Assembly (NCBI GenBank): GCA_023430325.1
Contig: JAEZAU010000034.1
Location: forward strand, 1 to 12,849
DNA length: 12,849 nucleotides
DNA from: Bacteroidota bacterium
GTDB taxonomy: Bacteria; Bacteroidota; Bacteroidia; Flavobacteriales_F; PHOS-HE28
Direction of reading: 5' to 3'
Shown here: piece by piece, positions 7,895-12,849 of the stretch
Position numbering within the stretch: position 1 is the stretch's first letter
Layout of the letters: each line of letters opens with the position of its first letter
Program-made: the position numbers and the translations under genes
Notes under the pieces: generated by a model
Databases searched by the model: none
Told to the model about the DNA's origin: nothing
Seen by the model: only the letters and a program-made list of their open reading frames with translations

Positions 7895-9535
7895 TTACCG
7901 CACCATCAGGCGCTGTTCCATCTGCCTGCCATCGGCCAGCATCATGCGCACGGTGTAGATCCCGGCAGCAGCTTCATGCAATGTGATCTGCGTGGAAGCC
8001 TGGGACAGAATGTTTCTGTTGATGCTGTGAACGATCCGCCCGGCCACATCGATCACATCCACCTGTTCAATGGTACTGTTGCTCCCATTGACCAAGGTGA
8101 AAGTGCCATCGGCAGGGTTCGGGAAGAGCACGAACAGGCTTTGATCGTGTTCGGCAACTCCGATCCCCGAACAGAGATCGGCCGTCACCTCGATCTCATA
8201 AGGCCCGCTGGAGTTGTTGAACGGATCGTTCATCACCGGGATGTAGTATGTACCGGCGGCCAGGTCCTCGAACACGTAGGTCCAGTTGGAATTGCCGCAT
8301 GACGTGGTATCGGCATCACTGAACTGGACCTGCTCGGTGCTCGGGCAGCTGGCCGAAATGATCCCCAGCGTATTGCCCCAGGCAGGTACCGTTCCGCAGT
8401 AGGCGATCGTAAGATCGGTGCAGGAAAGCAGTGAAACAGCGTGCCAGGCAACAGGTGTTCCGGCGAAAGGCGGACCAGTGAAATCGTTCAGATCGGTGGC
8501 GCCGGTGTTGTTGCCGGTGAAGGTGGTGGAAGATCCGGCCTCCATCACCATCGGTGTCACATCAGCGCAATAATCGTTCACCGTACCGCCGCAGGAGTTG
8601 GCCGTAACATTGATCGTATACGGACCGCAGGAGTTGTTCGGCTGATCGCACAACACAGGGATGTAATAGGTACCCGGCGGCACAGCATTGAAGTAGTACG
8701 TGAAATTGCCATCGCTGCAATCGCCCTGGTTGAATGCTGAGAGCGGAGCACCCACGTTCTCATCGCCCGGGCAGGTGGAGAGCAACATGCCGAGCGCGTT
8801 GGTCCAGGTGGGCGAAGTACCGCAATAGTCCACTACGATATAGGAGCAGGATGTGGTGGTGAAGGCATGCCAGGAGACGGGAGCACCGGCAAGCACCGAA
8901 CCGGGAACGAAATCATCCGTCGCCGTGGCAGCGGAATTATCCCCGTTGAAAGTGAGCGTGGCGCCGATCGCGAGCGGAGAAGGCACCAAATCAGCACAGA
9001 GATCGTTCGCGGCACCGGTGGCACAGGCGCTTGCCACAAGGTTGATGCTGTACGCCCCTATCGCCGTACCCGCCTTGCGCACCGGCAGGTAGTAGGTACC
9101 AGGTGCAAGATCCGTGTGCGTGTAGGTGCTGTTCCCATCGCCGCAAAGCGCAGGATCGAAGCCAGTAGGCTGAATGATCTCATTGGCCGGGCAGGTGGTG
9201 AAGAGGAAACCCCACGTATCCTCAGGCACCCATACCGGCGTCTGTCCGCAATAATCGATCGTGATGTTCAGGCATTCGGTGGTCGTGAACGCATGCCACA
9301 CCACTTCAGGATTGAACGGGAAGAACGGCGATGCCGGATCGAAATCGCCGGTGGATGTAGCGGTGGAATTGTCGCCGGTGAGGGTGAGCTGATCGCCTTC
9401 GTTCACGGCCACAGGCACCACACCGGAACATAGATCCGCACCCGATCCGCCCCCGCCGGGAGGCGAAGCGAATGCCGGGATGCTTAGAATAACGGACAGG
9501 ATGATCGTGTTGAGCTTGTGTAACTGTGTGGTCAT
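7895..9535 (-). CDS. Secreted three-repeat Cys-containing protein with T9SS sorting domain
   Basis: This is a secreted protein of 546 aa and unknown function. From ATG 9535 the N-terminus MTTQLHKLNTIILSVILSIPAFA is a clear signal peptide; upstream in-frame ATGs at 9553, 9568 and 9592 only add non-signal residues. Three tandem repeats of about 143 residues follow (starting near 34, 178 and 321). Each has a D-L/Y-C-A/S start, a beta stretch with TGDN/NGDN/TGNN, a WHA segment, C-x(4)-DYCG or AYCG, a TCP/SCP motif, C-x-D/S-GN/SN, GTYYxPV, and a final AxxC. The GTYY-PV ending recalls bacterial pre-peptidase C-terminal-like beta-sandwiches, but I would not assign that firmly. The regular Cys pattern suggests disulfides outside the cytoplasm. 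Residues ~467-546 are a type A sorting domain (FVLFPNPADGTF, VDVIDVAGRIV, AAGIYTVRM, final RLMVR). Adhesion or matrix roles are possible but unproven. Confidence 0.88.
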   Translation of the reverse strand: MTTQLHKLNTIILSVILSIPAFASPPGGGGSGADLCSGVVPVAVNEGDQLTLTGDNSTATSTGDFDPASPFFPFNPEVVWHAFTTTECLNITIDYCGQTPVWVPEDTWGFLFTTCPANEIIQPTGFDPALCGDGNSTYTHTDLAPGTYYLPVRKAGTAIGAYSINLVASACATGAANDLCADLVPSPLAIGATLTFNGDNSAATATDDFVPGSVLAGAPVSWHAFTTTSCSYIVVDYCGTSPTWTNALGMLLSTCPGDENVGAPLSAFNQGDCSDGNFTYYFNAVPPGTYYIPVLCDQPNNSCGPYTINVTANSCGGTVNDYCADVTPMVMEAGSSTTFTGNNTGATDLNDFTGPPFAGTPVAWHAVSLLSCTDLTIAYCGTVPAWGNTLGIISASCPSTEQVQFSDADTTSCGNSNWTYVFEDLAAGTYYIPVMNDPFNNSSGPYEIEVTADLCSGIGVAEHDQSLFVLFPNPADGTFTLVNGSNSTIEQVDVIDVAGRIVHSINRNILSQASTQITLHEAAAGIYTVRMMLADGRQMEQRLMVR

Positions 9536-9556
9536 TTGAGATAAATTCTGCATCAA

Positions 9557-9586
9557 AGAAACTATCATGAGGCAGGGTTTGCCAAA
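9557..9586 (-). promoter_or_regulatory. Possible promoter of the three-repeat T9SS gene
   Basis: On the minus strand TTTG (9586-9583) is followed after 18 bp by TAGTTTCT (9564-9557), resembling the Bacteroidetes -33/-7 pair TTTG and TAnnTTTG with the usual spacing. Transcription would begin a few bases downstream, giving a leader of roughly 15 bases to ATG 9535. The match of the -7 box is imperfect. Confidence 0.35.
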
Positions 9587-9711
9587 TGGCACCTGTCCTT
9601 CTTATCCACCGGTGATGCTGATAATGCCGATCTCACCCGTTCAATGGCCCACCGATCACAGCAACGGCCACGGAGATCTTCGAACGGCACTGCATCGGCC
9701 ATACCGCAGGC

Positions 9712-9719
9712 TAACTTTG
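9712..9719 (+). promoter_or_regulatory. -7 box before the ABC transporter operon
   Basis: TAACTTTG matches the Bacteroidetes -7 consensus TAnnTTTG exactly. Only 7 bp separate it from ATG 9727, so the transcript would be leaderless or have a leader of very few bases. No convincing -33 TTTG is seen at the expected distance upstream. The region 9593-9711 is otherwise featureless and separates this operon from the divergent T9SS gene. Confidence 0.5.
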
Positions 9720-9726
9720 CACACCT

Positions 9727-10665
9727 ATGCTTGAACTTCAGGGTATCGTAAAGAGATTCGGGAATTTCATCGCGCTCAATAATGTGTCCATGACAGTGCC
9801 CCCCGGCAAGGTCTTCGGATTGCTGGGACCCAACGGCGCGGGCAAGACCACCCTGATCAGGATCATCACCCGCATCACCGGGCCCGATGCGGGTACCGTG
9901 AGCCTTGATGGTCACGTAATGGGCCCCGAGGATGTGAAGCGGCTCGGTTACCTGCCCGAAGAGCGCGGCCTGTACCGCAAGATGAAGGTGGGCGAACAGG
10001 CGCTCTATCTCGCGCAGCTCAAAGGACTATCGAAGACAGAGGCCAACAAGCGGCTGCGCGAATGGTTCGAACGCTGGGAGATCGGTGGCTGGTGGAACAA
10101 GCGCGTGGATGAACTCAGCAAAGGCATGGCCCAGAAGGTGCAGTTCATCACCACTGTGTTGCACCAACCGAGATTATTGATCCTTGATGAACCCTTCAGT
10201 GGCTTCGATCCGATAAATGCCGAACTCATCCGCGATGAGATCTTGCGCCTGCGCGATCAAGGTGTAACGGTGATGCTCAGCACCCACAACATGGGCAGCG
10301 TGGAGGAGCTCTGCGATCACATCGCACTGATCAACAAGAGCGAAAAAGTACTGGATGGCAATGTGAAGGAGATCCGCCGCCGCTACGCCACCAACACGTT
10401 CAGGATCGAATACAAGGGATCGCGTGTCGCCTTCGCCAATGCGCTCGGCTGGGCCGGTGAAATGACCGATGTGGTGGAAGGGACGGAATTCTCCAACGCA
10501 CGCGTGAAGCTCAGCAAAGGCAGTACGCTCAACGATGTGTTGCGCCAGATCATCACTTCCGTGGAAGTACATGGTGTGGAGGAAGAGATCCCGCGCATGC
10601 ATGATGTGTTCATACGCGCCGTGGGCGCGAAACAGGCCGTGGCCGCCGTTGGAATGACCGAATGA
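9727..10665 (+). CDS. ABC transporter ATP-binding protein (NatA-like)
   Basis: This cytoplasmic ATPase subunit (312 aa) of an ABC exporter works with the permease encoded 1 bp downstream. Visible motifs are Walker A GPNGAGKTT (34-42), the Q-loop region replaced by YLPEERGLY (75-83) as is usual in the NatA-like group, signature LSKGM (130-134) in place of LSGGQ, Walker B LLILDE (150-155) with Glu155 as catalytic base, D-loop GFDP, and switch His187 in STHNM. After ~220 a C-terminal extension of the kind found in Na+-export-type ATPases (DUF4162-like) ends with HDVFIRAVG. Family members export sodium, antibiotics or other small molecules; the substrate here is unknown. It starts at the ATG directly after an exact -7 box, with no Shine-Dalgarno sequence. 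Confidence 0.92.
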   Translation: MLELQGIVKRFGNFIALNNVSMTVPPGKVFGLLGPNGAGKTTLIRIITRITGPDAGTVSLDGHVMGPEDVKRLGYLPEERGLYRKMKVGEQALYLAQLKGLSKTEANKRLREWFERWEIGGWWNKRVDELSKGMAQKVQFITTVLHQPRLLILDEPFSGFDPINAELIRDEILRLRDQGVTVMLSTHNMGSVEELCDHIALINKSEKVLDGNVKEIRRRYATNTFRIEYKGSRVAFANALGWAGEMTDVVEGTEFSNARVKLSKGSTLNDVLRQIITSVEVHGVEEEIPRMHDVFIRAVGAKQAVAAVGMTE

Positions 10666-10666
10666 C

Positions 10667-11977
10667 ATGAAGAAGATCAGGCTCATCATCTGGCGGGAAT
10701 TCATTACCCGCGTGCGCAAACCGAGCTTCCTCATCATGACGATCCTCGGGCCGTTGCTCATTGCCGGAGGCATCACCCTCACCGCATATCTCAGCCTGCA
10801 GGAAAGCGATCGCAACGATGTGCTGGTCATCGATCCCAACAACATCATCGATCTGAAGCTCCGCGATACAGAAACGGTGAAATTCTTCGTGACCAACAGC
10901 GCATGGACCGACTCTGCTTTCAAGGACAGTCCGTACAACATCATGGTGCGGTTCACCGATGAATTCACCAACCCCACAGCGGAGATCTACTACAAGAAGC
11001 ACCCGACCTTCCCTGCGCAGCGCGCGGTAATGAACGAGTTGGAAAAAGCCTTCGAGATACTGAAGCTCCAGGGAGAACAGATCGATGAAGAGGCCTATCG
11101 CCGCGTGCGCAAACCGCTCGTTACACGCATGGTGGATATCGACAAGGTGGGCGAGGAATCGCTGGAGCAGGAACGGGCCGGCATCGGATTCTTCTTCGGC
11201 TACTTCATGTTCTTCTTCATCTTCCTCTACGGCGTACAGGTCATGCGCGGTGTCATGGAAGAGAAACAGAACCGCATCGTGGAAGTGCTCATCAGCAGCG
11301 TGAAACCGTTCCAGTTGATGATGGGCAAGATCATCGGCATCGCGCTCGTCGGTTTCACGCAATTCATACTCTGGATCGTCATCACGCTGGTGCTTTTCTC
11401 CGGCATTTCGGCATTCCTCTTCAAGGACAAGTTCGATCCCATGCAGATGGCCAACACACCGATGACCGCGCAGATGCAGGAACAGCTCGGCGCCGATATG
11501 GCCATGCCCGACATGAACGATTCGAAGCTCGTGAACGCACTGGAGCAGATCGATCTGCCGCTCACACTCGCCATGTTCGTGTTCTACTTCATCGGCGGCT
11601 ACCTGCTCTACAGCTCCCTGCTGGCGGCGATCGGATCGGCCGTGGACAGTGAATCCGACACACAGCAGTTCATGCTCCCGGCCACCATACCCATGATCGC
11701 CGCGCTGGTCATCGCACAGATCGCGGTCTATAATCCCGATTCACCCGCCGTCATCTGGTGCAGCTTCATACCCTTCACCAGCCCGGTGGTAATGATGACG
11801 CGCGTGGCCATGGGCGCGGTCAGTTATTGGGAGCTTCTGGTGAGTGTCCTGCTGCTCATCGGCACGTTCATCTTCACCACGTGGCTCGCCGGCCGCATCT
11901 ACCGCACCGGCATCCTCATGTACGGCAAAAAGGCCAGCTGGCGCGAAATGGCGCGGTGGCTCTTCTATCGCGGGTAG
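10667..11977 (+). CDS. ABC transporter permease (NatB / ABC-2 type)
   Basis: This is the inner-membrane permease of 436 aa paired with the preceding ATPase (1-bp gap, same operon). It has an N-terminal cytoplasmic WREFITRVRKPSF, the motif typical of this family, then TM1 (~21-43), a large extracytoplasmic domain (~44-171), TM2 (~172-192), a cytoplasmic coupling segment EEKQNRIVEVLISSVKPFQL (198-217) highly typical of NatB-like permeases, TM3 (~220-250), an outer loop, and further hydrophobic segments at ~300-323, 338-356, 361-383 and 388-409. The loop 257-284 is rich in Met (seven in 25 residues), which is unusual. The C-terminus is basic (KKASWREMARWLFYRG). The transported substrate cannot be told; Na+ export is only the name-giving example of the family. 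Confidence 0.9.
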   Translation: MKKIRLIIWREFITRVRKPSFLIMTILGPLLIAGGITLTAYLSLQESDRNDVLVIDPNNIIDLKLRDTETVKFFVTNSAWTDSAFKDSPYNIMVRFTDEFTNPTAEIYYKKHPTFPAQRAVMNELEKAFEILKLQGEQIDEEAYRRVRKPLVTRMVDIDKVGEESLEQERAGIGFFFGYFMFFFIFLYGVQVMRGVMEEKQNRIVEVLISSVKPFQLMMGKIIGIALVGFTQFILWIVITLVLFSGISAFLFKDKFDPMQMANTPMTAQMQEQLGADMAMPDMNDSKLVNALEQIDLPLTLAMFVFYFIGGYLLYSSLLAAIGSAVDSESDTQQFMLPATIPMIAALVIAQIAVYNPDSPAVIWCSFIPFTSPVVMMTRVAMGAVSYWELLVSVLLLIGTFIFTTWLAGRIYRTGILMYGKKASWREMARWLFYRG

Positions 11978-11980
11978 AGT

Positions 11981-12104
11981 GGTTGTCAGTTGTCAGTTGT
12001 CAGCCGCTCACACCTTAGCCGATCGGTCCACCTAATGTCGCCCCATGGCACTAATGCCGAGAGAAGCGGCATTCCTGACAACTGACAACTGACAACCGAC
12101 AACT
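11981..12104. repeat. Inverted repeat of heptanucleotide units (MITE- or STRR-like)
   Basis: The left arm (11981-12003) is three head-to-tail copies of GTTGTCA with flanking G bases. The right arm (12075-12097) is its perfect 23-bp reverse complement in CTGACAA units and continues with a fourth, variant unit CCGACAA to 12104. The 71-base centre includes a second short stem, GCCGCT (12003-12008) with AGCGGC (12065-12070), so a long two-part hairpin can form. It starts 3 bp after the permease stop and could block or end that transcript. No ORF or transposase is inside. It resembles short tandemly repeated repetitive elements described in cyanobacteria, or a small non-autonomous mobile element; which one cannot be decided from one copy. 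Confidence 0.7.
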
Positions 12105-12119
12105 ATTGTTCGGGCGTCT

Positions 12120-12200
12120 GCCTGTCTGGGCGCGCCCTCCGTTCCAACTCCTCGCCGCTTCCAGCGGCTGTGGGGTTTCCACTCAGGTCGCTTACGCAGT
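12120..12200. other. GC-rich intergenic stretch with short hairpins
   Basis: Between the heptanucleotide element and the ppx promoter lies non-coding GC-rich sequence. It holds the palindrome GGGCGCGCCC (12128-12137) and a small hairpin, GCCGCT-TCC-AGCGGC (12154-12168). The same GCCGCT/AGCGGC pair forms the inner stem of the neighbouring inverted repeat. No ORF of convincing composition is present. It could be a dispersed repeat or part of a small RNA; I recognise no family. Confidence 0.35.
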
Positions 12201-12237
12201 CCAGCCTTTACCGAGAATGATCCGATCCTATAAACAA

Positions 12238-12245
12238 TAACTTGG
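12238..12245 (+). promoter_or_regulatory. Possible -7 box of the ppx gene
   Basis: TAACTTGG differs from the Bacteroidetes -7 consensus TAnnTTTG at one position and is only 4 bp before ATG 12250, so the transcript would be essentially leaderless. TATAAACA at 12229-12236 with TTTA 18 bp upstream is an alternative, poorer match. Confidence 0.35.
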
Positions 12246-12249
12246 CCGC

Positions 12250-12849
12250 ATGCCGCACGCCATCATCGATCTAGGCACCAACACATTCAACCTGCTGATC
12301 TTTGAAAAAGTGAGTGGCGTTGCCGAAGCCCCAGCACTGAAGGTCCTGCACAGCGAAGAAGTTCCCGTGTTCCTCGGCAAAGGCGGCCTTGAAAAAGGGA
12401 AGATCGCTCCTGATGCTTTCGATCGCGGCCTCGCAGCTTTGAAAAATTTGGCCGGCATCGCGCGATCCCATCACGTCATGGAGATCACCGGCATCGGCTG
12501 TTCCACGTTCCGCAATTCATCCAACGCCCCGGACTTCATTCGAGCGGCGGCAGCGATCGGTGTGCAGGTGAGCGTGGTGCCCGGCGACCAGGAAGCGGAG
12601 ATCATCCTTGATGGTGTACGGCAGGCCGTGCCTTTCACCCAACGGCCCGCATTGGTCATGGACATTGGCGGTGGCAGCATCGAGTTCATTCTCGCCACCG
12701 ACAAGGCCCTGATGTGGAAAGGAAGCTTCGAGCTCGGTGTCACGCGTCTTCGCGAACGCATCCCGATCAGCGATCCGATCACGCTTGATGAAGAAATGCG
12801 CATCGCCGAACACCTCGATGCCCACCTTGTACCGCTCTGGCAGATCATC
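12250..12849 (+). CDS. Ppx/GppA family phosphatase (3'-partial)
   Basis: This is the N-terminal 200 residues of an exopolyphosphatase or pppGpp phosphatase, an enzyme that hydrolyses terminal phosphate from polyphosphate or guanosine pentaphosphate in the cytoplasm. It is an ASKHA-fold protein: phosphate-1 motif IIDLGTNTFNLLI (5-17), the substrate-side segment GCSTFRNSSN (83-92), GDQEAE (112-117) with Glu115 aligning to the catalytic Glu (E121 in E. coli PPX by my alignment from memory), and phosphate-2 motif MDIGGGSIEFIL (137-148), followed by GSFELGVTRL. The usual first Glu of GxEEA is Gln here, but the catalytic one is kept. The family is about 300 aa in its short form, so roughly a third is missing beyond the window. 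ATG 12250 is chosen because the fold begins five codons later. Polyphosphate and pppGpp activity cannot be told apart from sequence. Confidence 0.92.
   Translation, partial: MPHAIIDLGTNTFNLLIFEKVSGVAEAPALKVLHSEEVPVFLGKGGLEKGKIAPDAFDRGLAALKNLAGIARSHHVMEITGIGCSTFRNSSNAPDFIRAAAAIGVQVSVVPGDQEAEIILDGVRQAVPFTQRPALVMDIGGGSIEFILATDKALMWKGSFELGVTRLRERIPISDPITLDEEMRIAEHLDAHLVPLWQII

Noticed and set aside
8867..9433. 188-residue plus-strand frame over the three-repeat T9SS gene
   Set aside because: Its Arg/Gly-rich translation is typical of a shadow frame, and the minus-strand protein has a signal peptide, repeats and a sorting domain.
10610..11362. 250-residue minus-strand frame over the ABC permease
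   Set aside because: Acidic, His-rich low-information translation lying opposite a well-recognised membrane protein; no family resemblance.
11981..12104. CRISPR-like array from the repeated GTTGTCA units
   Set aside because: The units are 7 bp with no spacers between them, the two arms are inverted, and no cas gene is present.
12140..12200. Possible tRNA or tRNA-like fold in the GC-rich block
   Set aside because: No T-arm GTTCRA motif, anticodon stem or acceptor pairing could be assembled from the sequence.

Overview
The window comes from a moderately GC-rich member of the Bacteroidota, most likely a Flavobacteriales-type environmental lineage. The evidence is several proteins with C-terminal type IX secretion (T9SS) type A sorting domains, a TonB-dependent receptor with an N-terminal carboxypeptidase-regulatory-like domain, and promoter-like boxes of the Bacteroidetes TAnnTTTG type directly before genes. 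No tRNA, rRNA, CRISPR array, insertion sequence or phage gene was seen.

Layout. (1) 2-1015 (+): holA, DNA polymerase III delta subunit, whose 5' end lies before the window. (2) 1017-5237 (-): a visibly AT-richer block of secreted T9SS cargo genes. Only the last one, a delta-60-type propeller protein (1017-2453), is intact. The others are in decay: a frameshifted propeller protein (3494-5004), a 5'-truncated, frameshifted protein with a shortened sorting domain (2450-3488), and a nonsense-riddled sorting-domain remnant (5058-5237) followed by a strong hairpin. (3) 5238-5495: a non-coding stretch with a structured inverted-repeat element. (4) 5496-7826 (+): an outer-membrane TonB-dependent receptor, which converges on (5) 7895-9535 (-): a secreted T9SS protein with three Cys-containing tandem repeats. 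A perfect 24-bp palindrome between them looks like a shared bidirectional terminator. (6) 9727-11977 (+): a two-gene ABC export operon, a NatA-like ATPase and a NatB-like permease, divergent from the T9SS gene. (7) 11978-12249: a non-coding region with a 23-bp perfect inverted repeat built of heptanucleotide units, plus GC-rich hairpins. (8) 12250-12849 (+): the 5' part of a Ppx/GppA-family phosphatase that runs off the window.

The genes do not form one pathway. holA, the ABC operon and ppx are housekeeping-type genes, while the T9SS cargo and the TonB receptor belong to the cell surface. I see no clear new defence or metabolic system. The most interesting material is the clustered decay of T9SS cargo genes on one strand and the two non-coding repeat elements (5280-5371 and 11981-12104).
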